DNA of 32,015 bases from positions 1 to 32,015 of the forward strand of contig NZ_CAJLUB010000008.1 of assembly GCF_905209685.1 (NCBI RefSeq), given 5' to 3'. The stretch is from an uncultured Veillonella sp. Its GTDB lineage: Bacteria > Bacillota > Negativicutes > Veillonellales > Veillonellaceae. Numbering within the stretch: position 1 is the first letter of the stretch; the number at the start of each line of letters is the position of its first letter. The notes beneath the pieces are model-generated. The model was given only the letters and a program-made list of their open reading frames with translations. It was not told where the DNA came from and ran no database searches. Shown here piece after piece: positions 1-9,700 of the stretch. A program made the translations under genes and the position numbers.

Positions 1-937
1 CTAATTCAACTTTAATGCCTGCTGCACGTGCTTTATCAACTACGCGTTGTGCACGTACTACGATAGGACCATCGATCATTTTGCCATCTACGGAGATTAC
101 GCCCTTATTGTTGCGCAATGCATCTGCGTAGCTGTTCAATACCTTAACGGAGTGAGCGATTTCTTTTTCGTCAGGAGTGAATACTTCGTGGATAATTTTG
201 ATTTGGCTTGGGTGGATACAAGATTTGCCATCGTAACCCAAAGCTTTAATGAATTCAACTTCTTCGCGGAAGCCTTGAGGGTCTTTCACGTCGGAGAATA
301 CAGTGTCAATTACGCGGATACCTGCTTCACGTGCGGCATGAAGAATTGTTTGACGAGCGAATAACAATTCAACAGCTGGTTTATGTTTACCTGTACGAAG
401 GTCAGCACGATAGTCTTCAGCGCCAAGAGCAATAGCTACTACGCGAGGACCGTGGCAAATTTCACGAACATTGTACAAGCCACGAACAGATTCAATAGCT
501 ACGATAATGTTGATAGTACCTTCTGGCCAGCCATTAGCTTTTTCTACTTCTTCAATTTTCTTCGCTACGATTTCAACTTCAGATACATCTTCAGTTTTAG
601 GTAAACGAATCATATCAGGTTTAGCTGGAACGATTACATCAAGGTCGTCATAGCCGTAAGGAGTTTGTGTAGGATGGTTGATACGAACAACTGTTTCTGC
701 ACGGAATTTACGAGATTTCAAAGCTTCTGCAGTTAAAAGACGAGCTGTATCTTTTTCTGTTACAGGAACGGAGTCTTCGATGTCGATCATGATGGAGTCA
801 GAACCGTGAATATCAGCACTGTTAATCATTTTAGGTGTATTACCAGGTACGAACATCATGGAACGAGACAAACGTTTTTTAGCAGCCTCTGTTAATGGAT
901 TTGTTTTAACTTCTGGGAATGTTTTATCGTTAGCCAT
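1..937 (-). CDS. citE: Citrate lyase beta subunit (citryl-ACP lyase), 3' end cut by window edge
   Basis: This reading frame is open from the ATG at 937 down to base 1, giving 312 codons with no stop inside the window. CitE proteins are about 290-310 residues, so only the last few codons should be missing. The protein belongs to the HpcH/HpaI aldolase/CitE family. Visible family features are SMMFVPGN near residue 26, the acidic IMIDIEDSV segment (metal and substrate region), an arginine in VVRINH, the IVAIES strand, and ALGAEDYRADL with a CIHPSQ motif near the C-terminus. CitE cleaves citryl-ACP to oxaloacetate and acetyl-ACP as part of the CitDEF complex in citrate fermentation. Its ATG overlaps the citD stop by one base (TAATG), which implies translational coupling. 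citF should follow outside the window. A citramalate lyase would look much the same, so the substrate is inferred. Confidence 0.93.
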   Translation of the reverse strand, partial: MANDKTFPEVKTNPLTEAAKKRLSRSMMFVPGNTPKMINSADIHGSDSIMIDIEDSVPVTEKDTARLLTAEALKSRKFRAETVVRINHPTQTPYGYDDLDVIVPAKPDMIRLPKTEDVSEVEIVAKKIEEVEKANGWPEGTINIIVAIESVRGLYNVREICHGPRVVAIALGAEDYRADLRTGKHKPAVELLFARQTILHAAREAGIRVIDTVFSDVKDPQGFREEVEFIKALGYDGKSCIHPSQIKIIHEVFTPDEKEIAHSVKVLNSYADALRNNKGVISVDGKMIDGPIVVRAQRVVDKARAAGIKVEL

Positions 938-1205
938 TATGCTTTGCTCCCCCTTTCCAATGCGCCTAATACGCGAGCTTTAATTGTGTAATCCCAAGCA
1001 TTTTTATCTTGTACGATTACTTTTACGCCGTCAAAACCAGCTTCTTTAACTGTGTTTATAACAACGGATTTAATTTGGTCGCCGTATTGACGGATAACTT
1101 TGGATGTTAATTCAATTTCGATACCGCTAGCAATCGGTTCAACCGTTACTAATGCATCATTTTTTTCGTCGAAGCCAGCTTGTGCAGCTTTTACTAATTG
1201 TGCCA
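937..1205 (-). CDS. citD: Citrate lyase acyl carrier protein (gamma subunit), atypical: no attachment serine
   Basis: This gene encodes 89 residues beginning MAQLVKAAQAG. I chose the ATG at 1205 because GAAAGGATG lies just upstream; an open extension to 1236 has no such site. Length and the conserved pattern (G-x-x-x-x-x-D near residues 11-17, then the VEP-IASGIEIEL strand, QYGDQI, VVDDKG-like VIVQDKNAWD, and a final RV-GALERG) match CitD. In well-studied CitD proteins the modified residue is Ser14 within the motif G-T-L-E-S-S-D, where phosphoribosyl-dephospho-CoA is attached. Here the same stretch reads G-F-D-E-K-N-D (residues 11-17), so both serines are replaced by Lys and Asn. The DNA reading of this stretch is unambiguous. 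It lies between the transporter gene and citE, so the operon context is that of citrate lyase. How this protein would carry the acetyl group is unclear. Confidence 0.88.
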
Positions 1206-1244
1206 TGTTGCATCCTTTCACTAAAAAATATATCAAATGGCAAA

Positions 1245-1271
1245 GACCAGACGTGTCGCGAATGTCTGGTC
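1245..1271 (-). other. Intercistronic hairpin between transporter gene and citD
   Basis: GACCAGAC (1245-1252) and GTCTGGTC (1264-1271) form a perfect 8-bp stem with an 11-base loop. On the minus strand it follows the transporter stop by about 40 bases and precedes citD by about 40. The sequence after the stem is TTTGCCATTT, too broken for a good rho-independent terminator. It may be a weak attenuator, or an RNA processing or stability hairpin that changes the ratio of transporter to lyase. The function is inferred. Confidence 0.5.
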
Positions 1272-1312
1272 CGTGCCGTTAAAACCATGTTGATAATAAA
1301 ATTATATGGTGA

Positions 1313-2713
1313 TTAAATCATACCGATGAAAGTCCACCAAGGGATACCTACTACAAAGAGTAGAATCCAACTCAATACTGCTAAGATTGCACCAGCAGTC
1401 CACCAATCTTTCAAGTTATTGTAACCTGCAGAGTAGATGATTGGACCAGGAGATGCACCGTAGTGAGTTACAAGACCACCAAACGCATTTGTTGCAAGCA
1501 ATACTAAACCAAACATAACAGGGTTAACACCAGCTGCCATACCTACAGTCAAGAATACTGGAAGCATAGATGCAATATAGGCAGTACTGGAAGCGAATAA
1601 GTAACGAATGACAACACTAATAGCAGAGAGAATTAATACAACTACGAGTGGAGACACATCGAGGGCCAAGTTTGCTTGCATATATGCTGCAAGCCAAGCG
1701 AAGAATTTAGCTTTTGTTAAAGCAGTGGATAAACCAAGGATAGCACCAAACCAGATGAATGTATTCCAAACAGCTTTAGTTTGAACCATGTCATCCCAAG
1801 TGATGATACCAGCAAAGAACACAACAGTCATAGCTACTAATGCTACTGCTGTTGGGCTCAAATCAAAACCGATGGAAGGCAATGCCCAACCGATAAGAGC
1901 AAGAATAAATACAACAGCCAAGACTTTTTCAGACATTTTCATAGGTCCTAATTTAGCAAGACCGTCAGCAGCCAATTTCTTATTGTCAATTTTTACTGCT
2001 TCAGGACGGTCGATCCAGTAACCTACAAGTGGAACGAAGATCAACATTACAAGACCAGGAAGAGCTAAAGCCAAAGCCCATTCAGCCCAAGTCATGTTTA
2101 GACCAGTGATTTTAGTAACAAAGTCCAAGGCCAACACGTTAGGAGCCATAGCTGTTAAGAACATGAAGGATGTAATTTTTGTTACGAAATAGCCATTCAT
2201 TAAGATGAAGGAACCACCGCGTTTAGCAGTATCACCAGGATAAGAACCGATGGATTCAGCGATAGATAAATTGATTGGATATACAATACCAGCCGCACGT
2301 GCTGTGTTAGAAGGTGTCGCTGGGGATAACACTAAATCAAGAAGTGCTGTTACATAACCAAGGCGTAATACAGTTGAACCGAATGCAGCAATCAAATGGT
2401 ATGCAACACGGTGACCAAGACCAGTTTTACCAAACGCAACACTCAAGGAGAACGCAGCGATAATCATCCACAATGCTGTGGAACCATAACCTACCAAGAT
2501 ATCTTTTGCATTGTCTAAGAATAATGCAGAAGCAGATAATACAGCTAATAAAATAATTTGAATTGGGTATGGTTTTAAAATCAAACCTACGATACCTGCA
2601 ATGTAGAAGCCTAAGAGGCGCCACGCTTCCGCAGAGAGCCCTTCTGGTGGAGTTGTAAACCAGAGGATAATTGGAATTAGCACGATAAGTGCTAGTTTTA
2701 AGAATTTTTCCAT
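1313..2713 (-). CDS. SLC13/DASS family di-/tricarboxylate transporter (CitT-like)
   Basis: This is a 466-residue hydrophobic protein with about a dozen membrane segments, close to the usual size of the CitT/TtdT branch (about 480). Family markers are the first SNT motif in PATPSNTARAAGIVYPI (SNT at 135-137) and the second repeat region RYLFASSTAYIASMLPVF, followed by NAFGGLVTHYGASPGPIIYSAGY near the C-terminus, which is typical of this branch. The ATG at 2713 is preceded by AAGAAAGGA at good spacing. It lies directly upstream of citD and citE, so uptake of citrate (perhaps exchanged for succinate or another dicarboxylate) to feed citrate lyase is the natural reading. The exact substrate and the coupling ion or counter-substrate cannot be read from the sequence. 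I give no gene symbol because citT and related names depend on substrate. Confidence 0.9.
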   Translation of the reverse strand: MEKFLKLALIVLIPIILWFTTPPEGLSAEAWRLLGFYIAGIVGLILKPYPIQIILLAVLSASALFLDNAKDILVGYGSTALWMIIAAFSLSVAFGKTGLGHRVAYHLIAAFGSTVLRLGYVTALLDLVLSPATPSNTARAAGIVYPINLSIAESIGSYPGDTAKRGGSFILMNGYFVTKITSFMFLTAMAPNVLALDFVTKITGLNMTWAEWALALALPGLVMLIFVPLVGYWIDRPEAVKIDNKKLAADGLAKLGPMKMSEKVLAVVFILALIGWALPSIGFDLSPTAVALVAMTVVFFAGIITWDDMVQTKAVWNTFIWFGAILGLSTALTKAKFFAWLAAYMQANLALDVSPLVVVLILSAISVVIRYLFASSTAYIASMLPVFLTVGMAAGVNPVMFGLVLLATNAFGGLVTHYGASPGPIIYSAGYNNLKDWWTAGAILAVLSWILLFVVGIPWWTFIGMI

Positions 2714-2823
2714 GTTTATTCCTTTCTTAAAAACATAGGCATGTATATCATCCTAACACTCCCCTAAAGATTCGTGATACGCGACTATCATCTATTGAAC
2801 TCTAGGAGTCTTTGTCTACACTC

Positions 2824-2829
2824 ATTATA
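2824..2829 (-). promoter_or_regulatory. Probable -10 element of the cit operon promoter
   Basis: The minus strand reads TATAAT here, 111 bases before the transporter start. The region where a -35 should sit (about 17 bases upstream, TATTCA/ATTCAT) is a poor match to TTGACA, as expected for a promoter that needs an activator. No other good -10 is obvious nearer the gene. The resulting leader would be about 100 bases. Confidence 0.45.
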
Positions 2830-2862
2830 TATGCTTAAAAGAATTATGAATAATAGATTACC

Positions 2863-2879
2863 TTTATAGGGGTTATAAA
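2863..2879. promoter_or_regulatory. Dyad that could be a LysR-type operator
   Basis: TTTATA (2863-2868) and TATAAA (2874-2879) form a perfect 6-bp inverted repeat around GGGGT. It is centred about 45 bases upstream of the proposed -10, in the zone where LysR-family activators bind. The lysR gene lies just upstream. Assignment as an operator is inference from position and symmetry only. Confidence 0.3.
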
Positions 2880-2942
2880 AACTTTTATATCTACCAATCA
2901 TACTTTTTATGCATTTTGAGCATAGATTTACAGCCCAAAATG

Positions 2943-2987
2943 AAAAAAGTGCATGTATACGTCCCCAAAGGGGGTATACATGCACTT
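2943..2987 (-). terminator. Strong rho-independent terminator downstream of lysR
   Basis: A perfect 14-bp inverted repeat (AAGTGCATGTATAC at 2947-2960 against 2974-2987) continues, after a 2-base bulge, into a CCCC/GGGG stem with an AAA loop. On the minus strand it runs straight into six T residues. It ends about 125 bases after the lysR stop and separates the dnaE-pyk-lysR block from the cit operon. The plus strand has no T-tract, so termination is one-directional. Confidence 0.85.
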
Positions 2988-3113
2988 ACATGGTACTGCC
3001 TTGCTCTTTCGAGACACTTTCATTATGAGATATTATATCGAAAAAGTCCAATGCTGAAATAGCATGGATAAACAGTTATACAATCTCATAGATTCTCTTT
3101 ATCTCAAGGATTC

Positions 3114-4025
3114 TTATGATTTATATTCTCTAAAAATACTATTATCTACAACGGTATGTTTTTTATAGTAATCGCGAACATATTCAATGAATGTTTTAAC
3201 TACAACAAGATTTTCCGTATCCTTTGTATATACCATATTTGTATCACGAGTGATATAGGTACCATCTTTACTACGCAATGGACTTACATATATATCTCTA
3301 TCCTTACAAGATCCAAGGCCCATATAGGTCAAAATGGACCATCCAAGGCCGGCGCGTACAAAGTGACGGCACGTACTCATAGAATTTACATCCATCGCAA
3401 CACTCGGTGGTTCTTCAAAATGCTCAGCACACCACGTTTCAATAATGTTTGCTACAGATGCATCTGTTTGGTATTTAATGAATGGTACCTTCTCTAACGA
3501 CTCAGGTGCTACTAATTCTTTATAAACCAAACAATACGGTTCCTCTAATAGTAATTCAGACTTACCGGACACATCATAGCCACCACGAGCAAAGGCAACC
3601 ATACAATCACCAGTATTAAACATCTTAACCACTTGATGGCTGAAAGCAGTTTTAACTTGAATATGCACATCAGGGTATTGTTCTCGAAAGGATTTCAATA
3701 AAGCTGGTAGTTCATAGTCTGCAAAGTTGATGGATGATGCGATTTTTAAGGTCCCTTGAATCTTACCAGAAGCAGAATTCATAGCATTTTCTAAGGCCTC
3801 TTGATCTTGCATCATTCTTTTACAGTAGTCATAAAAAATTTCGCCTTGTGCCGTAAGAGCAATCCCTTCAGCAGTTCGTAACAACAGAGAATGGCCCAAG
3901 GCTTTTTCCATATGGCGCAACCGATAGCTTAAAGCCGGTTGTGATAAAAATAATTTTTCTGCAGCCCTTGTAATATTCCCTTCATCCACAACGGTTACAA
4001 AGGTTTGCCATTCTCTATCATCCAT
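3114..4025 (-). CDS. LysR-family transcriptional regulator
   Basis: This 303-residue protein has the length and layout of a LysR regulator. An N-terminal winged helix-turn-helix spans about residues 1-60 (FVTVVDEGNITRAAEKLFLSQPALSYRLRHMEKALG is the classic pattern, broken here only for description), followed by a linker helix and a substrate-binding domain from about 90. The ATG at 4025 is preceded by AAAGGAGAT. The gene starts 11 bases after the Bax-inhibitor gene and ends before a strong terminator. The next gene downstream is the citrate transporter of the cit operon. Divergent placement is commoner for LysR targets, but adjacency and the dyad in the cit promoter make the cit operon the best candidate target. 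The effector is probably a carboxylate such as citrate, which is inference. Confidence 0.93.
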   Translation of the reverse strand: MDDREWQTFVTVVDEGNITRAAEKLFLSQPALSYRLRHMEKALGHSLLLRTAEGIALTAQGEIFYDYCKRMMQDQEALENAMNSASGKIQGTLKIASSINFADYELPALLKSFREQYPDVHIQVKTAFSHQVVKMFNTGDCMVAFARGGYDVSGKSELLLEEPYCLVYKELVAPESLEKVPFIKYQTDASVANIIETWCAEHFEEPPSVAMDVNSMSTCRHFVRAGLGWSILTYMGLGSCKDRDIYVSPLRSKDGTYITRDTNMVYTKDTENLVVVKTFIEYVRDYYKKHTVVDNSIFREYKS

Positions 4026-4036
4026 ACTATCTCCTT

Positions 4037-4780
4037 TTATCGCTTATTGCCAAAGATGCGCAATAAGGATAAGAATAAGTTAATGAAATCCAAGTATAGG
4101 CTCAAAGCTCCTGTGATTTCAATACGGTCTAAAATGGTTTCATCCTCCAAGAGCGCTACTTGTGTCACATTATTTTTAATGCGGTTCACATCGATAGCTG
4201 TAAAGATGGAGAATACTACAACCCCTACATAACCTAGAACTAAGCTAACAGTGTCGCTAAAGCCACTGAGTACAGCCCAGTTAAAGTAGCGAGCACCCAT
4301 CATCACCAAGGATACGATGATCATACCGAACAAAGCGGCCATTACATACGGTGTAAGGGATGATAAATTACGTTTTGTAGTAGCCCCTACTACAGCAAAG
4401 CCAATGAAGAACGCTAATGTGCCGATTAACGCTGGAATAACTACTTCAAATACATTATATCGCAAGGATATGAGTGTTAATGTAAGACCATTCAACGCAC
4501 TATAGAGGAAAAACATGCCTTTTAAAGTCATAACATTAGCACTATATGCACGAGCACTAAATAAGAATACTACACCTAATTCAACGAGTAGGATAATATT
4601 AAAGTTTTGGTACGCAAAGCGTAACCAATCAGGATTTGCCAATGCGGCCACTCCAACACCGATAGTCGTAAGTAAACCTACAACCATCCACAAGAAGGAG
4701 CCTTTTAATCGTTGGGATACGATACTTTCAACCTGTGCAACCTCAGTTGCAGTAGGGCCTGTTACATTATATGGATTCAT
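4037..4780 (-). CDS. Bax inhibitor-1 / YccA family membrane protein
   Basis: This 247-residue protein has a short soluble N-terminus and about seven membrane segments, matching bacterial YccA/YbhL/BsYetJ proteins (about 220-240 residues). Typical features are LKGMFFLYSALNGLTL in the middle and the final loop with FSIFTAIDVNRIK and GALSLYLDFINLFLSLLRIFG, where acidic residues of the last helices form the proposed pH-sensing/calcium-leak site in BsYetJ. Family roles include calcium leak and modulation of the FtsH protease; which applies here is unknown. AAGGAGGGATAGT precedes the ATG at 4780. It starts 37 bases after pyk with no terminator between, and lysR follows after 11 bases, so the three genes are probably co-transcribed. 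Confidence 0.9.
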   Translation of the reverse strand: MNPYNVTGPTATEVAQVESIVSQRLKGSFLWMVVGLLTTIGVGVAALANPDWLRFAYQNFNIILLVELGVVFLFSARAYSANVMTLKGMFFLYSALNGLTLTLISLRYNVFEVVIPALIGTLAFFIGFAVVGATTKRNLSSLTPYVMAALFGMIIVSLVMMGARYFNWAVLSGFSDTVSLVLGYVGVVVFSIFTAIDVNRIKNNVTQVALLEDETILDRIEITGALSLYLDFINLFLSLLRIFGNKR

Positions 4781-4817
4781 ACTATCCCTCCTTATATTTA
4801 ATTATCTTTTACTAAAA

Positions 4818-6566
4818 CTAGCGAGCGTTAGCAATACCTGCAAATACCTTGCCTCGTTCGCCATCGATAGTTACTTCTTGACCTTCAAGGAGTACGTCAT
4901 GAGCATTTTTCGCGCCTAAAATTACAGGAATACCATAGGTGATGCCAGCAATAGCACTGTCAGAGGTATAACCGTCTTCAACAGCGATAATGCCGCCTGC
5001 ACGTTTAGCAATAGCCATTAATTCAGGCTCCATTGTGCCCACCACAAGGATGTCGCCATCTTTGAAGCTTTCATAATTGCCCTTATGATTAGCAGCAATG
5101 AATACAGTGCCTGTAACGGATTTACGCAAAATACCATTACCAGATAAGAGTACTTGGCCTGCAATATGAACGCGAATCATATTTGTAGTACCTGTTGCAC
5201 CAGATGGTACACCAGCTGTAACAACTACAAGATCACCAGACTCGATAGCACCTGTACCCAAAGCACATGTAATAGCTTGTTTAACCATTTCATCAGAGTT
5301 AACGATTTCATGACCTTTAATAGCCTCTACGCCCCAGCATAATTGCATGCGGCGAATTGTTTCTTCATGCGGTGTTACAGCAATAATTTTGCAAGCCGGA
5401 CGATGCCGAGCAGTGCTAATTGCAGTATGACCAGATTCAGTACAGGTCAGAATAGCAGCTGCCCCAAGGTTTTGAGCGATGCGCACGCTTGCTAAACATA
5501 CAGCACTAGTAGTCGTCATATCGCCATCTTGACGAGCACGGCTTTTACTATCGTAAATAGCAGCTTGTTCCGTTACCTCTGCAATACGAGTCATAGTCGT
5601 AACCGCCTCTACTGGGTAAGCACCATTTGCAGTTTCACCAGACAACATGATCGCATCCGTACCATCTAAGATGGCATTGGCTACGTCACTTGCTTCTGCC
5701 CGTGTAGGACGTGGATTTTGAATCATGGACTCTAGCATTTGGGTTGCCGTAATAACTGGTTTACCCAAGTCATTACATTTTTCGATCATCATTTTTTGAA
5801 GTACTGGCACCTCTTCGGCAGGGATTTCTACACCGAGGTCACCGCGAGCCACCATGAGGCCGTCCGCTACTTCCAAAATTTCATCGATATTTTTAACGCC
5901 TTCTGCATTTTCAATTTTTGCGATAATCTTGATATCTTTTTTTTCAGACTCAAGGATACGGCGGATCGCTACAATGTCCTTACCGCGTTGCATAAAGGAT
6001 GCGGCCACAAAGTCTACACCCTGTTGACAGCCAAAGCGTAAATCTGCTTCGTCCTGTTCAGATACAGGAGGCAAGCTAAGCGCTACACCTGGCACAGCCA
6101 CCCGTTTACGATTGCCGATTTCACCACTGTTTTGAACGGTAGTAATGATGTTATTACCTTCGATGGCATCAATGTTAAGCGTTACAAGGCCATCAGCCAA
6201 GAGGATTTTATCCCCTACGGACACATCGCCTACAAGACCTTTGTGGTTTACAGAGCTAATCTCTTTTGTGCCTTCCACATCATCGGTAGTCAACGTGAAT
6301 TGTTGACCTGCCTCAAGGAATACCTTGCCCTCTTTAAATAGGCCAAGACGAACCTCAGGACCTTTCGTATCGAGCAATAATGCGATTGGTTTATTAACAA
6401 TCATCGCCGCATCGCGCACCATTTGCATACGCTCTGCTTGCTCTTCATGAGATCCGTGAGAGAAATTAAAACGAGCCACGTTCATGCCAGCTCGCATCAT
6501 ATCTTCTAAAATACCAAATTTATCCGTTCCCGGACCTACAGTACATACGATTTTTGTACGTTTCAT
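4818..6566 (-). CDS. pyk: Pyruvate kinase with extra C-terminal domain
   Basis: This gene encodes 582 residues when started at the ATG at 6566, which has an excellent AGGAGGAAAG site. An open extension to 6656 adds 30 unrelated residues and is rejected. The core enzyme (about 1-475) shows KIVCTVGPGTD, FNFSHGSHEEQ, the active-site lysine in IIAKIENAEG, MVARGDLGVEIP and the substrate-binding PVITATQMLESM. It makes ATP and pyruvate from PEP and ADP in the cytoplasm. Residues from about 480 form the extra PEP-utiliser-like domain seen in Bacillus-type enzymes (GGIIAVEDGYTSDSAIAG). The catalytic histidine of true PEP-utilising domains is Asp here, as is usual for this accessory domain. The gene follows dnaE after 146 bases and precedes the Bax-inhibitor gene. 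Confidence 0.97.
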   Translation of the reverse strand: MKRTKIVCTVGPGTDKFGILEDMMRAGMNVARFNFSHGSHEEQAERMQMVRDAAMIVNKPIALLLDTKGPEVRLGLFKEGKVFLEAGQQFTLTTDDVEGTKEISSVNHKGLVGDVSVGDKILLADGLVTLNIDAIEGNNIITTVQNSGEIGNRKRVAVPGVALSLPPVSEQDEADLRFGCQQGVDFVAASFMQRGKDIVAIRRILESEKKDIKIIAKIENAEGVKNIDEILEVADGLMVARGDLGVEIPAEEVPVLQKMMIEKCNDLGKPVITATQMLESMIQNPRPTRAEASDVANAILDGTDAIMLSGETANGAYPVEAVTTMTRIAEVTEQAAIYDSKSRARQDGDMTTTSAVCLASVRIAQNLGAAAILTCTESGHTAISTARHRPACKIIAVTPHEETIRRMQLCWGVEAIKGHEIVNSDEMVKQAITCALGTGAIESGDLVVVTAGVPSGATGTTNMIRVHIAGQVLLSGNGILRKSVTGTVFIAANHKGNYESFKDGDILVVGTMEPELMAIAKRAGGIIAVEDGYTSDSAIAGITYGIPVILGAKNAHDVLLEGQEVTIDGERGKVFAGIANAR

Positions 6567-6712
6567 CTTTCCTCCTATGAAAGCAATTTCTATATTGAAT
6601 CTTTCATTTCTTATTGTAGTAATATTGGTGAAAGCTAGCTGTGCTTCACGCAACATAAGTTATTAAGTAGTAAATATATTTATTCGTGCCTTAATATCTA
6701 CTTATGCATATA

Positions 6713-9700
6713 TTATTGTACCTCTACAGAGCCATCCCCTAAGATAGCTTCAATAGCCTTGATTGATTCATCGCTAGGGTCAAAGCACATGTTCGGTGGC
6801 AAGTTAATGCGTTTCCGTTGACGGTGCAAATATAGTGATGTTGGTACAGAGCCTGCGGTGCTAGTTAACACCCGTTTTAAAGCCTCACTATTTTCTGGCG
6901 TGTCATATTGGCTATAAATATGAATAGCCACATGTTTCGCCTGACTATAGTTTACCTTTAACGGCATAATGCGGTCTGCAATAATTTGCACACCCTTTTC
7001 ATCCGCATCAACACGGCCTTTTACCTTAACAATCATATCAATAGCAAGGAACTGTTGACTTTGACTAAAGACCTTCGGGAACGCTACTACATTGGCCGCA
7101 CCAGAATAATCTTCAATGCGAAGAATAGACATAACCTCGTTCCGTCTCGTCATGCGGTCCGTCTTATTTTCAATCAAGCCCCCAAAGGTAATGGTTTGAC
7201 CATCATATTGCTCTGGATTTTCTACGAGAGCACCCAGTTCAAAGAGGCCCTCTAACTCCTTCGCATAGCCTTGCAATGGATGGCCTGTAATGTAAAAGCC
7301 TGTATATTCCTTTTCATCCTTTAATTTATCGTCTTCCGATAAATCCTCCACATTCGGTACAGGAATAAAATCTACAGATTCTTCTATGTCCCCAAAAAGG
7401 CTCATGGTGCCCATAGCAGCATCCTTTTGCTCTTTAGCACCAACGGCTTGTGCACTTTCATACATGTGCAATAATTGGTTACGGTTTTCCTTGAACCCAT
7501 CCATGGCGCCACAGCGAATGAGACTTTCAAGAAGTCGTTTATTAACAACCTTGTTGTCCACTCGTTTACAGAAATCTACGATATCCGTATAGAGGCCGTG
7601 CTCATTGCGTTCGCGAATCAAGCGATCAATGGCATTATCCCCTACGTTCTTGATGCCCCCAAGGCCGAAACGAATGGCATCACCTTGCACGGCGAAGCTG
7701 CGCTCAGAATAGTTAATATCTGGGCCCAATACCTTAACATTGTGTTTCTTACAAGCATTGATGTAGTACGTCAACTTCTGCATATTCTGCATGAAGCTCG
7801 TCATGGTAGCGGCCATGAATTCAGGGAAATAGTGGGCCTTCAAATACGCTGTTTGGTACGCGATGTACGCATAAGCCGCACTATGTGATTTATTAAAGCC
7901 ATAGCCAGCAAAGTATACGAGCAAGTCGAATACTTCGTTTGCAATGGACTCTTCTATACCATTATTAATAGAACCTTGAATAAAGGACTCGCGCTGCGCC
8001 TTTAGAACAGATTCCTTTTTCTTACCCATGGCGCGGCGCATCAAGTCCGCTTGACCAAGGGAGAACCCGCCCATGGCGGATGCAATTTGCATAACCTGTT
8101 CTTGGTACAAGATTACACCAAAGGTGTCTTTTAAAATCGGTTCCAATATAGGATGTAAATAAGTAACCTCTTTTTTACCGTGACGGCGGTCAATAAAGTC
8201 CGCCACCATGCCAGAGCCCAATGGGCCTGGACGGTACAAGGCTACCAATGGAATTAAGTCTTCGAAATGCTCAGGCTTAAGGTCCATAACGAGCTTGGTG
8301 ATACCTTCTGATTCGAGCTGGAATACACCAGACGTGTCACCTTTTGTGAGGATATCACAAGCCGCTTTATCATCGAGCGGTATTGCATCTAAATCGAGAT
8401 CAATACCACGGTTCGCCTTGATGAGCTTTAAAGCATCCCCCATAACCGTCAAAGTACGAAGGCCCAAAAAGTCCATCTTCAAGAGGCCTAGTTCCTCGAT
8501 GTTATCCTTATCGTACTGCGTAACAAAGCCTTCTTCGTTAGCATTTTGTACTGGTACGTGGTCATCTAGAGGGTCTGCAGAAATTACGACACCCGCTGCA
8601 TGAGTGGACGAATTGCGCGCTATGCCTTCTAGCTTTTTACCAAAATCAAATAACTCTTTAACATTGTCATCGGCTTCGTATAAAGCCTTTAACTCTTTGC
8701 CTTGTAGAGCCTTATCTAAGGTAATCCCCAGTTCGTTGGGAATCATCTTCGCAATGCGGTTTACTTCTGCCAGTGGTAAGTCAAGCACGCGCCCTACGTC
8801 ACGAATAACGGCACGCGCTGCCTCAGTACCGAAGGTAATAATCTGGGATACACGTTCCTGTCCGTATTTTCGCGTTACATATTCGATAGCTTGACCACGC
8901 TTTTCATAGCAGAAGTCAATATCGATATCAGGCATGCTTACCCGCTCTGGATTTAAGAACCGTTCAAAGAGCAAATCGTATTTTAATGGATCAAGACCTG
9001 TAATGCCTAAGAGATAGGCGACCACAGAACCTGCTGCAGAACCACGACCTGGACCTACTAAGATATCGTACTCACGAGCATACCGTACATAGTCCCATAC
9101 GATGAGGAAGTAGTCCTCAAAGCCCATCGTACCGATAACGTCTAACTCATAGTCGAGACGCTTTTGTAGCTCTTCAGACGTTTCACCATAAAGGCGTGGA
9201 ATTTCTCGTTCACAAACCTTACGTAAATAGGTCTTAGACGTTTCCCCTTCTGGCACATCAAAGTGTGGCAAGTGATGTTCGTCGAAATTGAATTCTACGT
9301 TACAGCGGTCTGCAATTTTTAAGGTGTTTTCGATGGCCCCAGGAATATGTGAGAACAACTGCGCCATCTCATCCCCAGATTTTAGATAGAACTCATCATT
9401 AGGGAACTTTAAGCGATCCACTTCGGCACGACGACGGCCTGTAGAAATACATACTTTAATATCTTGCGCGTCCGCATCCTCTTTTAAGACATAGTGGAAG
9501 TCATTAGACGCTACGATGCCAAGATCGTATTCCTTACTGAGCTTAATGAGCTCCTCTTGCGCCTTTGCCTCCTCTGGGAGACCATGATTTTGAATTTCTA
9601 AGAAGAAATTATCCTTCCCATATGTCTCGATATACCACTCAATAGAGCGTCTAGCAGCGTCCATATTATCTTGCAGAATATACTGAGGGATTTCCCCTTG

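Larger units (their letters stand above)
2714..3113. other. Intergenic region lysR to cit operon (400 bp)
   Basis: This non-coding stretch holds the lysR terminator (about 2943-2987), an AT-rich regulatory segment with a dyad (2863-2879), a -10-like TATAAT (2824-2829) and a leader of about 100 bases ahead of the transporter gene. Short open frames here lack plausible ribosome binding sites and resemble nothing I know. I see no riboswitch or tRNA. Confidence 0.6.

Noticed and set aside
2788..2985. Small open frame (65 codons) upstream of the cit operon
   Set aside because: It crosses the lysR terminator hairpin and the proposed promoter, has no ribosome site and no recognisable sequence.
6616..6650. 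Imperfect inverted repeat (GTGAAGC / GCTTTCAC) between dnaE and pyk as a terminator
   Set aside because: The short stem has a bulge and no T-tract. It may be part of the pyk promoter region, but I see no convincing -35/-10 pair.
6567..6656. N-terminal extension of pyruvate kinase
   Set aside because: The 30 extra residues do not fit the family, and the ATG at 6566 has a near-perfect ribosome site.
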